From Sphingopyxis sp. OAS728 (GTDB lineage Bacteria > Pseudomonadota > Alphaproteobacteria > Sphingomonadales > Sphingomonadaceae), in NCBI RefSeq assembly GCF_014873485.1, contig NZ_JADBDT010000001.1, positions 4,768,501-4,832,500 of the forward strand: a DNA stretch of 64,000 bases. The letters run 5' to 3'. Under the pieces are notes generated by a model. It was not told the origin of the DNA and searched no databases. It was given only the letters and a program-made list of their open reading frames with translations. Shown here piece by piece: positions 17,349 through 27,426 of this stretch. The first letter of the stretch is position 1. Each line of letters starts with the position of its first letter. The translations under genes were made by a program, and so were the position numbers.

Positions 17349-18256
17349 AAGGTTGCGAGCAGCGCCATTACGACGCCGCCGACGACGAGCAGCAGGCCGA
17401 GGATCTCGTGCCAGCGCACCGGCTCGCGCAGATAGAAATGCGCAAAGCCGATCGTGAAGATCACCTCGACCTGCCCGACGATGCGCACCAGCGCGGCGGG
17501 CGCAGCGGCAAAGCCGATATACCAGCAGGCCGAACCCAGCGCCGACAGCAATCCGACCTGGCTCGAATTGCGCCAGGTCCGGAAGACCGCGCGCAGCGTA
17601 TCGCGGTCGCGGAGCGCAACCCAGAGCATGTGCAGCCCGGTCTGGATTCCCATCACGACGACGAGCGTGACGAGCGCCGATCCGATCAGGTCGACGCCTT
17701 CGAGTTCGGCGGTCGCGAGCTTCACCGCGATGGCGGCCAGTGCAAACATCGATCCGGCGCCGAGCCCGCAGAGCGCCGCGGGCTGGCCAAGCGCGCGCCA
17801 TATCTCGCGCGCCGACACCCCACGCCCGGCGAGCGCGAGCACCAGCACGCCCGCGACCCCGGCAACGATCCCGATCCACGCAAGAAGCGGCAATCTTTCG
17901 CCGAGGAAGATCGCGGTGACGAGCGCCGCCTGCACTGCCTCGGTCTTGGAAAAAGCGGTGCCGACGACGAAACCGCGATGGCCGAACGCCATGATCAGCA
18001 GGATCGTGCCCGCCATCTGGGTGATTGCGCCGGCGATCGCGAAGCCCACGAAGGCCGTTCCGAACGCGGGGACCGCTTCATGCCGCAGCGTCAGCCAGAC
18101 CGCGGCAAAGGCGAGGGCGAAGGGAAGCCCGTAAAGATAGCGGACCAGCCCCGCGCCGCTGACGCTGAGTTCGGCGCGGAGGCGCTGTTGCAGGGCGGTA
18201 CGCCACGCCTGGAACAGGCCGCCGAACAGCGATGCGGGGAGCCAGATCGGGTTCAT
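17345..18256 (-). CDS. EamA-family (DMT) permease
   Basis: A 303-residue integral membrane protein with about ten hydrophobic segments in two EamA repeats. The first repeat has VGTAFSKTEAVQAALVTAIFLGE and the second VGQVEVIFTIGFAHFYLREPV, each ending in the typical helix that pairs with a GE/REP turn. DMT permeases move small metabolites, often as exporters. ATG 18256 follows GAGGAAGGG; the longer frame to 18439 has no ribosome site and crosses the operator. It may export or import an intermediate of the pathway. Confidence 0.85.
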   Translation of the reverse strand: MNPIWLPASLFGGLFQAWRTALQQRLRAELSVSGAGLVRYLYGLPFALAFAAVWLTLRHEAVPAFGTAFVGFAIAGAITQMAGTILLIMAFGHRGFVVGTAFSKTEAVQAALVTAIFLGERLPLLAWIGIVAGVAGVLVLALAGRGVSAREIWRALGQPAALCGLGAGSMFALAAIAVKLATAELEGVDLIGSALVTLVVVMGIQTGLHMLWVALRDRDTLRAVFRTWRNSSQVGLLSALGSACWYIGFAAAPAALVRIVGQVEVIFTIGFAHFYLREPVRWHEILGLLLVVGGVVMALLATF

Positions 18257-18322
18257 CCCTTCCTCGCGTCCTGTCCCGCCGTATCGACTCGTCCCGAGCT
18301 TCGCATGCGGCCCCCATGCTAT

Positions 18323-18338
18323 AGTTTTAATACTAAGT
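18323..18338. promoter_or_regulatory. Putative operator, copy E
   Basis: AGTTTTAATACTAAGT (complement ACTTAGTATTAAAACT) lies between the divergent EamA and acyl-CoA dehydrogenase genes. The half ACTTAGTAT matches the best copies exactly; the other half is degenerate. Confidence 0.5.
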
Positions 18339-18430
18339 ATATGGCCTCCGCCAATCGCCGCGTCAGACCTGCCACGCCAATCAGCTAGACCCGCGGTGCG
18401 GCAGGTTGCAGGAAGGGCGAGGGAGAGCAA

Positions 18431-18478
18431 ATGACGCAACTATACGCAACGACACGGCCTGCCGGGTGGGGGATCTGA
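18431..18478 (+). CDS. Short leader ORF before the acyl-CoA dehydrogenase
   Basis: An ATG preceded by GGGAGAGCAA, almost identical to the ribosome site of the acyl-CoA ligase, opens a 15-residue frame (MTQLYATTRPAGWGI) that stops one base before the GTG of the dehydrogenase. It could be a leader peptide providing translational coupling. It could equally mark a frameshift that split the original N-terminus, but the dehydrogenase itself looks complete. Confidence 0.4.
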   Translation: MTQLYATTRPAGWGI

Positions 18479-18479
18479 C

Positions 18480-19502
18480 GTGGCCGAACTCGACCTGCCG
18501 CTTGGCGAAGCCCAACAGATGCTGCGCGATAGCGTCCAGCGCTTCCTCGCCGACAATGAGCGCCCCGGCTGGCGCGAGCTGAGCGAAACGCTCGGACTGG
18601 CCGGTATTGCGTTGCCCGAAAATGTCGGCGGTTTCGGCGGCGGCATGATCGACATCGCGGTCGTGATGGCCGAACTGGGGCCGGCGCTTGCTGGCGCCGA
18701 CTGGCTTTCGCACGTCGCGGCGACCTCGGTCCTCGCGCGCGTTGCGCCCGAGTATCCGGCGCTTTCCGACCTCGCAACGGGGAGCCGGCGCATCGCGATC
18801 ATCTGTGCGGCGTCGACCGCGGCCATGCCGGCAGTCGAAGATGGGCTGGTTCGCGGCAGTGCGGCGCTGGTCGCGGGTGCGGCGGAGGCCGACCTGCTCC
18901 TCGTCGCGAGCGACGAAGCGCTGCTGCTTGTCGGCGCCGACGGCGACAAGGTCGAGCAGCGCCACCGCATCATGCACGACGGCAGCGTTTCGGCGGACCT
19001 TGCCTTCACGCTCAAACCCGGCGACGCCGCGCTGCTTGCGAGCGGCGAGGCGGCGCGCGCATGGGGTGACCATGCGAACGACCTGATCCTTGCGGGACGC
19101 TGCGCCGAAGCCGTCGGCCTGATGCAACGGATGATCGCGGACTGCATCGACTATCTCGGCCAACGCACGCAGTTCGGATCGCCGATCGGGCGCTTCCAGT
19201 CGCTCCGCCACCGCGCGGCCGACATGCAACTCGCTGCAATGAAGGCAGCTGCGCTCACCGAAACAGCAATTCTCGCGGTCGACCAGGATCGCGCCGACCG
19301 CGCGCAGACGGTGAGCGCGGCGTGTGTCGAGGTCGGCGATGCCGTGCGGATCGTCGGCGAAAGCGCGGTGCAGATTCATGGCGCCATGGGGCTCACCGAG
19401 GAACTGAGCCTTGGTGGCCATTTCAAGCGTGCGCTGGCGATCACCGCGGCGTTCGGGCCTTGCGTCGATCACCTTGCCCGTTTTTCGGGCAGGGCGTCCT
19501 AG
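18480..19502 (+). CDS. Acyl-CoA dehydrogenase family protein, short (beta-subunit-like)
   Basis: A 340-residue FAD-enzyme homologue. It starts AELDLPLGEAQQMLRDSVQRFL and has the C-terminal helical domain GRCAEAVGLMQRMIADCIDYLGQRTQFGSPIGRFQ..RHRAADM and ESAVQIHGAMGLTEE. The middle beta-domain is shortened and lacks the usual substrate-binding sequence, as in non-catalytic or half-site subunits of heteromeric acyl-CoA dehydrogenases. The start is a GTG right after the leader ORF. A convergent full-length dehydrogenase begins at the overlapping stop codons, and the two proteins may form one enzyme. Confidence 0.85.
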   Translation: MAELDLPLGEAQQMLRDSVQRFLADNERPGWRELSETLGLAGIALPENVGGFGGGMIDIAVVMAELGPALAGADWLSHVAATSVLARVAPEYPALSDLATGSRRIAIICAASTAAMPAVEDGLVRGSAALVAGAAEADLLLVASDEALLLVGADGDKVEQRHRIMHDGSVSADLAFTLKPGDAALLASGEAARAWGDHANDLILAGRCAEAVGLMQRMIADCIDYLGQRTQFGSPIGRFQSLRHRAADMQLAAMKAAALTETAILAVDQDRADRAQTVSAACVEVGDAVRIVGESAVQIHGAMGLTEELSLGGHFKRALAITAAFGPCVDHLARFSGRAS

Positions 19503-20629
19503 CCGAGCATCGTCCGCGCGATCAGGTCGCGCTGGATCTCGTTCGACCCGGCATAGATGGTCGCGGCGCGGTCGTTGAGGTAGCGCGGCACAGCGACCGC
19601 GAGGTCGGCGGGTGTCTGTCCGTCGGCGTCGGCCCACGCGGCATAGCCTGCGGCTTCGCACGCGAGCGTGTCGATACGCTGCGCCGTCTCCGTCCCCAGC
19701 ACCTTCAACGCCGACGCATAGAGTGCGGCATTGCCGCCGACGCCGCGCATCGCTTTCATCTCGAGCGCCTGCAACGCCTTCAGCGTCACCGCTTCGCGGT
19801 CGAGCTGCGCGCGCAACACCGGTTCGATGTCATCGCGGGCGCGTAGCCGTTCGAGCCGGCCGATCAGACCCGGCGCATATTTACCCCCGCGCTCGAAGGT
19901 CAGCAGATGCTTTGCGACCGACCAGCCCTCATTCTCGCCGCCGAGCCGGTTCGCCTGCGGGACGCGGACATCGTCGAAGAAGACCTGATTGAACTCATGA
20001 TCGCCCGCGAGCGTGCGGATCGGCTCCACCATGATCCCCGGCAAGCCCATGTCGAGGAGCAGGAAGCTGATTCCCGCCTGCGGTTTACCCTCGCTCGACG
20101 TCCGCACGAGCGCAAACATGCGGTTCGCAAAATGGGCGTGCGTCGTCCATATCTTCGATCCGTTCAGGATATAGTCGTCGCCATTGGGCGTCGCGCGCAG
20201 TTGCAACGCGGCTAGGTCCGATCCCGCGCCGGGCTCCGAAAAGCCCTGACACCAATAATCTTCACCCGACAGGATGCGCGGCAGGTAGTGGGCGCGCTGT
20301 TCGGGGCTGCCATAATGCATGATGACCGGTGCGACCATCTTCAGCCCCATCGGTGCAAGATTGGGAGCTCCGGCCTCGGCACATTCGGCGGCGAAAATAT
20401 AGCGCTCGACCTCGCTCCAGCCCGGGCCCCCGAACTCGGCCGGCCAGTCGGGAGCCGCCCAGCCTTTGGTGTGAAGGATGCGCTGCCACGGCAGCGAAAT
20501 GGCGGGGTCGACGAAGACGCTTGTCGCGCGCGCCGCGCCATGGCGGATATCGTCGGGCAGATGCGCGGCAAGGAAGGCGCGAACGTCTTCGCGAAAGGCT
20601 GTAAGGGCCGGGTCGTTCAGCATGTCCAT
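19499..20629 (-). CDS. Acyl-CoA dehydrogenase family protein
   Basis: A 376-residue acyl-CoA dehydrogenase. The FAD/substrate-loop motif YWCQGFSEPGAGSDLAALQ is present, followed by NGSKIWTTHAHFANRMF, the GENEGWSVAKHLLTFERGG region and the C-terminal YAGSNEIQRDLIARTMLG. It introduces a 2,3 double bond in an acyl-CoA and passes electrons to ETF. The start is taken as ATG 20629, although its ribosome site is weak. It lies 49 bases after the LuxR-type gene on the same strand and overlaps the stop codon of the other dehydrogenase (CTAG). Confidence 0.87.
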   Translation of the reverse strand: MDMLNDPALTAFREDVRAFLAAHLPDDIRHGAARATSVFVDPAISLPWQRILHTKGWAAPDWPAEFGGPGWSEVERYIFAAECAEAGAPNLAPMGLKMVAPVIMHYGSPEQRAHYLPRILSGEDYWCQGFSEPGAGSDLAALQLRATPNGDDYILNGSKIWTTHAHFANRMFALVRTSSEGKPQAGISFLLLDMGLPGIMVEPIRTLAGDHEFNQVFFDDVRVPQANRLGGENEGWSVAKHLLTFERGGKYAPGLIGRLERLRARDDIEPVLRAQLDREAVTLKALQALEMKAMRGVGGNAALYASALKVLGTETAQRIDTLACEAAGYAAWADADGQTPADLAVAVPRYLNDRAATIYAGSNEIQRDLIARTMLG

Positions 20630-20678
20630 GCCCCGGACTTGTAGGTCGCCGCGCGGCAGGGCCAAGCTGGCACCTGCA

Positions 20679-21428
20679 TCAGGCGGCGCGCGCACCGACA
20701 AAACCGAGCCCGGCGGCGATCTGGATCGATTGCGCGCGTCCCGTCGCGCCAAGCTTGGCGGCCGCGTTGCGCAGGTGGAAACGCACAGTCGACACCGACA
20801 GCGACAAGATGATCCCGATCTCGCCGTCGGTCTTGCCGGCCGCCGCCCAGCGCAGGCACTGCACCTCGCGGCGCGTCAGCGTTTGCGGCACCGTCGCGTT
20901 GCGCGGGCGCCCGCGGGCCTCGTTGTGCGTCGCGATCAGTTTGACCGCGAGGTTGTGCAGATGGCCGGCCTGTGCGGCAAAGATCGTCTCGACCCCGACG
21001 GGTTCGCGCGAACACCAGAAGACCGCGCCGACGAGCCCGCGCGGCAGGTGCACCGGCGCAATGATCGCGTCGCCGAAATTGGGTGTGTTGCGCGCCTGTG
21101 AGCAGTCGACCTCATCGAGCAGGTGCGTCGGCCGCCAGGTGCCAAGCCGGCCGTCGCTGTAATAGAAGGGTTCGGCGACGAGCCGCGCTGCTGTCAGGAA
21201 GGCGAGTTGCAGCGCCAGCTTGCGGTCGCGCCAATAGGCGTAACTCGGATCGACCCAGTTGAAGCTGGTTTCGGCATAGGGGCGACCTTCCTCGTCGCTC
21301 ATCGGCTCGGGGTCACCCAGATCGGCCTGCGCGGCGACATAGGGCAGGCCGATTGCGTCGCCAGCGGTTTGTACCGCCGCGATCAGCGCGGGCATCTCTG
21401 CCCAGCATTCGGCCCTTTGATCGGTCAC
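20679..21428 (-). CDS. LuxR-family transcriptional regulator (autoinducer-domain-like, possible solo)
   Basis: A 249-residue protein with an N-terminal ligand-binding-like domain (NWVDPSYAYWRDRK) and a C-terminal LuxR HTH: LTRREVQCLRWAAAGKTDGEIGIILSLSVSTVRFHLRNAAAKLG. The architecture fits quorum-sensing-type LuxR proteins; the DPSY segment recalls the conserved ligand-pocket Asp-Pro. No luxI-type synthase lies in the window, so it may be a solo that senses a foreign or chemical signal. It is divergent from a TonB receptor with a 16-bp palindrome between them, and may also transcribe into the acyl-CoA dehydrogenase. Confidence 0.85.
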   Translation of the reverse strand: MTDQRAECWAEMPALIAAVQTAGDAIGLPYVAAQADLGDPEPMSDEEGRPYAETSFNWVDPSYAYWRDRKLALQLAFLTAARLVAEPFYYSDGRLGTWRPTHLLDEVDCSQARNTPNFGDAIIAPVHLPRGLVGAVFWCSREPVGVETIFAAQAGHLHNLAVKLIATHNEARGRPRNATVPQTLTRREVQCLRWAAAGKTDGEIGIILSLSVSTVRFHLRNAAAKLGATGRAQSIQIAAGLGFVGARAA

Positions 21429-21448
21429 GCGCTCGTCCCTCCGCTATC

Positions 21449-21464
21449 CTGACACAGGTGTCAG
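21449..21464. promoter_or_regulatory. Lux-box-like palindrome
   Basis: CTGACACAGGTGTCAG has perfect 7-bp arms around AG. It lies 20 bases before the luxR-type start codon and 104 bases before the TonB receptor start. Size and form fit a LuxR dimer site, and its position suggests control of both genes. Confidence 0.6.
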
Positions 21465-21567
21465 CTTGTTCGCTCGGCCGCAATCCTTTGTTCTGTCACG
21501 GTCCGGTTTCGCGCGACGCTCGCACAACGACGAGCCCCGCGACAAGGTGTTTGAGGGAGGATGAGTG

Positions 21568-24018
21568 ATGAAGGCAATGCGTATTTTCCTGGGCGCGGGC
21601 ACGGCGATGAGCCTTGTTGTCGCGGCACCGGCCTTTGCTGCCGAGGAAACCGCACCCGACAGCGTGGCGGCCGAAGGCCACATCATCGTCACCGCGCAGC
21701 GCCGCGCTGAATCGATGAACGACGTTGGCATGGCGATCCAGGCGGTCGACGCCGCAACGCTCGAAAGCCTGCGCGTCACCGACATGCGCGACCTGACCAC
21801 GGTGGCGCCGAGCTTCACCGTCTCGCAAAGCTATCAGGGCGTGCCGACCTATACGCTCCGCGGAATCGGGTTCAACACGATCAACCTCTCGTCGACCTCG
21901 ACCGTGGGCACTTATGTCGATGAAGTCGCCTATGCCTATCCGATCATGAACACTGGGCCGGTGATGGATTTGGAGCGCGTCGAGGTGCTCAAGGGGCCAC
22001 AGGGCACGCTCTATGGCCGTAACACGACGGCGGGGCTGATCAACTTCATCACCGCGAAGCCGACCGACAGTTTCGAGGGCAGCATCAAGGCCGATCTGGG
22101 CAATTATCAGACGTATAATATCGGCGGCCATATCTCGGGCCCGCTCGGCGAGGGGATCGCGGCGCGCATCGCCTTCCGCAGCGAGAATAGCGACAAGGGC
22201 TGGCAGGTCAGCAACACGCGGGGCGAACGGCTCGGCGAGGTCGACAAGCTCGGCTTACGCGGCTCGCTCGCGATCGATCCGGCGCCGGGTACGCATTTCG
22301 ACCTGTCGGTCACATGGTGGCGAAACAAGTCTGACACGGTGGCCGGGCAGGGGATCGGCTTCACGCCCGCGACCAATCCGACGACGGGTACGAGCAACTC
22401 GCGTTTCTTTAACGCGCCGGGGCTTGCCACCTATCTGGCGAACAATTTCCCGACGAAGGCAAGCCAGGCCGACTGGGCGCCCGAAGCATCGCGCTCGGCC
22501 GATATCGGCACCGGACTCGGGCTCGACGGCCCGCTCGCTGAGGACAACCGCTTCTGGGGATTGAAGCTGCGCTGGGATCAGGATCTGGGCGAGACGATGA
22601 AGCTCGTCTCGCTCACGAGCTACAACGACTTCAAGCGCAACGCGCTCTCCGACTGGAGCGGTGCGCCGTTCGAAATCCTGCTCCAGAATACCGTCGGGCG
22701 GATCAAGAGCTTTGCGCAGGAGCTGCATGTCGAGGGTGAAGCGGGCGCGGTGAACTGGCTCGTCGGCGCCTATTACGCCAACGACCGCATCATCGATTCG
22801 AACCGCACGCTGCTCGGGCAGAATGCCAATGTCGGGTTGATCCGTGCGGCGGGTGCGCCGCTGCTCGCGAGCCCGATCTTCAATTCGGGGGGCTATACGC
22901 CGCTCCAGCTCAGCCAGGCTTTTCGTACCTATGAGGATTTCGGACGCATCCGCACCAAGACGTGGAGCGTTTTCGGTAACGCCGATGCCGAACTGACCGA
23001 CCAGCTCAAGCTGACCGTCGGGCTGCGCTACACCGAGGACAAGCAGCGCTACAATGGCTGCTCGCGCGACTTCAACGGCAATATGCTGCCCAACGTCAAT
23101 GTCGTGAACCGCGCGCTCTACCTGCAAACCTATGGCGTGCTTGCGGCGCAGATTTCGCAGGGTCAGTGCAACACCTTCGATCCCGTGACGGGGACGTTCG
23201 GCGAGGTCCAGTCGCTGCTCAAGGAAGACAATCTCGCCTGGCGCGTCGCGCTCGACTGGTCGCCGAACGATGACACCTTGCTCTATGCGTCGGTTTCGCG
23301 CGGCTATAAGTCGGGGACGACGCCGATCAATGCCGCCAACCTTGCGCGGCAGAATGCGCCGGTGAAGCAGGAGAAGCTGACGGCCTATGAAATCGGCGTG
23401 AAGGCGACGCTCGCCGACCGGCTGGTGCAGGCCAATCTCTCGGCGTTCTATTATGATTATGCCGACAAGCAGATCAGCACCTATTTCGCCGATCCGATCT
23501 ACACGGCGCTCTCGCGCCTCGACAATGTCCCCGACAGCGAAGCTTACGGCGTCGAGGGTGAGCTGACGATCCGGCCGGCGACGGGGCTGACGATCGCTGC
23601 CAACGCGCTGTATCTGAAGACGCGGATCAATGATTACAACGGCACCAATGCCGCGGGGCAGCCCGAGAATTTCGACGGCGCCGAGTTCATCTACAGCCCG
23701 AAATTCCAGGGCAGCGTGACCATCGCCTATGACACGCCGGTCACGGACACCGTCAACCTGACGGGCGCCGTTAGCGCGCGCTACCAGAGCAAGTCGAACA
23801 CGATCTTCGAGGATCTCGATCTCTACAAGGTCGATGCCTATGGCACGGTCAACGCCAGCCTGGGCCTCAAGGACGAAAGCGGCTGGTCGGTGTCGCTGTG
23901 GGCAAAGAATCTGTTCGACAAATATTATTGGTCGGCGGTCGCCAGCAACGCCAACGTCGTCGTGCGTTTCGCCAACCAGCCGCGAACCTGGGGGCTTACG
24001 CTGGGTTATGACTTCTAA
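21568..24018 (+). CDS. TonB-dependent outer-membrane receptor
   Basis: An 816-residue receptor with a signal peptide (cleavage near APAFAAEE), TonB-box-like HIIVTAQRRAESMNDVGMAI, plug motif VEVLKGPQGTLYGRNTTAGLINFIT and a 22-strand-type barrel ending LGYDF. GAGGGAGG precedes ATG 21568. The DUF2236 gene follows after 14 bases with its own strong ribosome site, so the two are co-transcribed. It is divergent from the LuxR-type regulator. The cargo is unknown. Confidence 0.92.
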   Translation: MKAMRIFLGAGTAMSLVVAAPAFAAEETAPDSVAAEGHIIVTAQRRAESMNDVGMAIQAVDAATLESLRVTDMRDLTTVAPSFTVSQSYQGVPTYTLRGIGFNTINLSSTSTVGTYVDEVAYAYPIMNTGPVMDLERVEVLKGPQGTLYGRNTTAGLINFITAKPTDSFEGSIKADLGNYQTYNIGGHISGPLGEGIAARIAFRSENSDKGWQVSNTRGERLGEVDKLGLRGSLAIDPAPGTHFDLSVTWWRNKSDTVAGQGIGFTPATNPTTGTSNSRFFNAPGLATYLANNFPTKASQADWAPEASRSADIGTGLGLDGPLAEDNRFWGLKLRWDQDLGETMKLVSLTSYNDFKRNALSDWSGAPFEILLQNTVGRIKSFAQELHVEGEAGAVNWLVGAYYANDRIIDSNRTLLGQNANVGLIRAAGAPLLASPIFNSGGYTPLQLSQAFRTYEDFGRIRTKTWSVFGNADAELTDQLKLTVGLRYTEDKQRYNGCSRDFNGNMLPNVNVVNRALYLQTYGVLAAQISQGQCNTFDPVTGTFGEVQSLLKEDNLAWRVALDWSPNDDTLLYASVSRGYKSGTTPINAANLARQNAPVKQEKLTAYEIGVKATLADRLVQANLSAFYYDYADKQISTYFADPIYTALSRLDNVPDSEAYGVEGELTIRPATGLTIAANALYLKTRINDYNGTNAAGQPENFDGAEFIYSPKFQGSVTIAYDTPVTDTVNLTGAVSARYQSKSNTIFEDLDLYKVDAYGTVNASLGLKDESGWSVSLWAKNLFDKYYWSAVASNANVVVRFANQPRTWGLTLGYDF

Positions 24019-24032
24019 AGGAGGAAGGCCGC

Positions 24033-24940
24033 GTGGCGCGATTGCCGATGCAGGATGAGTATCTGGGGACCGCGATCGACTTCGCGGCCCCCGTCGGCGA
24101 ACCCGCGTTGCTCGCGCCCGACAGCGTCCAGTGGCGCATCTACAAGAATCCGATCGCGCTCGGTATCGGCGGTATCGCGGCGGTGCTGCTCGAATTCGCC
24201 GAGCCGCGCATCCGGTCGGGGGTGTGGGATCATTCGACCTATAAGGCCGACCCGATCGGCCGTTCGCGCCGCACCGGGCTGGTCGCAATGCTAGCCTGCT
24301 ATGGGCCGGAGAGCAGCGCGAAAGCGGTCATTGGGCAGGTTAACAGGATGCACGGCAAGGTGAAGGGAGAGACGCCCGGCGGCACCCGATATCGCGCGCT
24401 CGATCCCGTGCTGCTCGACTGGGTTGCGGCAACCGCCTCCTACGGCTTCCTGATGGCTTACGACCGCTTCGTCCATCCGCTGAGCGACGCCGACAAGGAC
24501 CGCTTCATGGCCGACGGCGACGCGATCGGTCGCGAGTTCGGGGCGCGGCACACGCCGCCTACGGTTGCCGCCTTCATGGCGATGATGGACGCGCTCGAAC
24601 CCGGCTTCGAGCCGCACCCGATCATCTTCGAATTCCTCGATATTATCCAGTCCGGCCGCGCCGCGCCGGGCGTGCCGCGCTTCCTCCATCGCGCGATCGC
24701 GCGCGCCTCGGTGTCGCTGCTTCCGGCGCATATCCGGCAGCGGCTCGATCTTGGTTCGCGTTTCGACCTGACGCGCTTCGATCGCACGGCGCTCCGGTTC
24801 GCCGGCCGTCTCGCCGATCGCCATGTCGATCGTGCGGCGCCGCACTGCAAGGCAAGCGTTCGGCTTGGACTGCCCTATGACTTCCTGTTCAAATCGCGCG
24901 CCGAACAGCTGCGCCTACTGGCGGGCCTTTCAATCGCGGC

Positions 24941-24944
<4 letters not shown>
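24033..24944 (+). CDS. Oxygenase MpaB-family protein (DUF2236)
   Basis: A 303-residue helical protein with DUF2236 features: W(R)IYKNPIALGIGGIAAVLLEFAEPRIRSGVWDHS with a haem-region His, DPIGRSRRT, then HGKVKGETPGGTRYRALDPVLLDWV and FLMAYDRFVHPLSDADKDRF. The fold is related to latex-clearing protein and the fungal MpaB oxygenase; many members bind haem b. The start is GTG 24033 after AAAGGAGGAAGG. It is coupled to the TonB receptor, so it may cleave or oxidise the imported compound. Its stop codon overlaps that of the convergent D-aminoacylase-like gene. Confidence 0.8.
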
Positions 24945-26638
<1,694 letters not shown>

Positions 26639-26660
26639 ATGTCTCTCCGAAAGCTGGGGT

Positions 26661-27296
26661 TTAGCCGTGCAGGCTCATCAAGCTGTCCATCAACCCGTCG
26701 TCGGCGCTCGAACAGACGCCGAGCACCAACGCCTCCTCAAATCCCTCGGCGACGACATAGGCGTGGCCCATCGACGAATCGATATAGATGCCTTGGCCGA
26801 CCTCGAGTGTGACGGGGTCATAGAATTCGCTGTGCACCTCGATCCGGCCTTCGAGGACATAGATGAACTCTTCGCCCTGATGGTGGACGAGTTCGCCGAA
26901 CTCGCGCGCGCTATGGGCGCGGATGCGCGTGATGATCGGGATCATCCGCTTCTGGCGCAAATCGGTGCAGAGATAATGATAGTCGTAATTATCGGTCGTC
27001 ACGCGCGCCGCGCGCTCGATCGTCCCGATGCTCCGGCGTCCCGTCACCCGCGGCGTCGTATCCTCCTCGTCCTCCGCGAACAGGTCGGACATGCGGATGT
27101 TGAGTCGCTGGCTGAGCTGCTGCAACTTGTCATAGCTCAGCGTCAGCCGGTCATGTTCGACCTTCGACAGCGTCGATACCGGGATGCCCGATTTCGCGCT
27201 CATTTCCTTGAGTGTCCAGCCGTTGCGGGCGCGTATGCCCTTCATCACCGCGCCCAGCGTCGGCGGTGTCGCCCCATCCGCCATCAGTTTTTCCAT
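26661..27296 (-). CDS. XRE-family regulator with C-terminal cupin
   Basis: A 211-residue protein. Residues about 13-70 are an HTH_3 domain (MKGIRARNGWTLKEMSAKSG followed by VSTLSKVEHDRLTLSYDKL). Residues about 125-195 are a cupin with FGELVHHQGEEFIYVLEG and VGQGIYIDSSMGHAYV. XRE-cupin proteins sense small metabolites such as amino acids or amines and usually repress nearby catabolic genes. ATG 27296 is taken; ATG 27284 is an alternative, and neither has a strong ribosome site. It is co-transcribed with the D-aminoacylase-like gene and divergent from the serine hydrolase-dgcA unit, whose promoter carries a TGACAATTTT element also found before the dipeptidase operon. Confidence 0.88.
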   Translation of the reverse strand: MEKLMADGATPPTLGAVMKGIRARNGWTLKEMSAKSGIPVSTLSKVEHDRLTLSYDKLQQLSQRLNIRMSDLFAEDEEDTTPRVTGRRSIGTIERAARVTTDNYDYHYLCTDLRQKRMIPIITRIRAHSAREFGELVHHQGEEFIYVLEGRIEVHSEFYDPVTLEVGQGIYIDSSMGHAYVVAEGFEEALVLGVCSSADDGLMDSLMSLHG

Positions 27297-27303
27297 TCCA
27301 TAT

Positions 27304-27332
27304 TTGACAATTTTCTAATCAGGATCATTATG
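27304..27332 (+). promoter_or_regulatory. Promoter of the serine hydrolase-dgcA unit
   Basis: TTGACA (27304-27309), a 17-base spacer and ATTATG (27327-27332) fit sigma-70. The spacer contains TTTTCTAATCAGGATC, closely matching the spacer of the promoter at 30435. It begins only 8 bases from the divergent XRE-cupin start, suited to regulation by that protein. The leader is about 88 bases. Confidence 0.6.
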
Positions 27333-27426
27333 TCCCCATCGGGCCAATAGATGTTGGTCCCTTGGTAAGGGGTCGCGCGGCTTGCTGCAAGATGTGACAG
27401 GCCGCGAAAACGAAAAGGGGAAAGCG

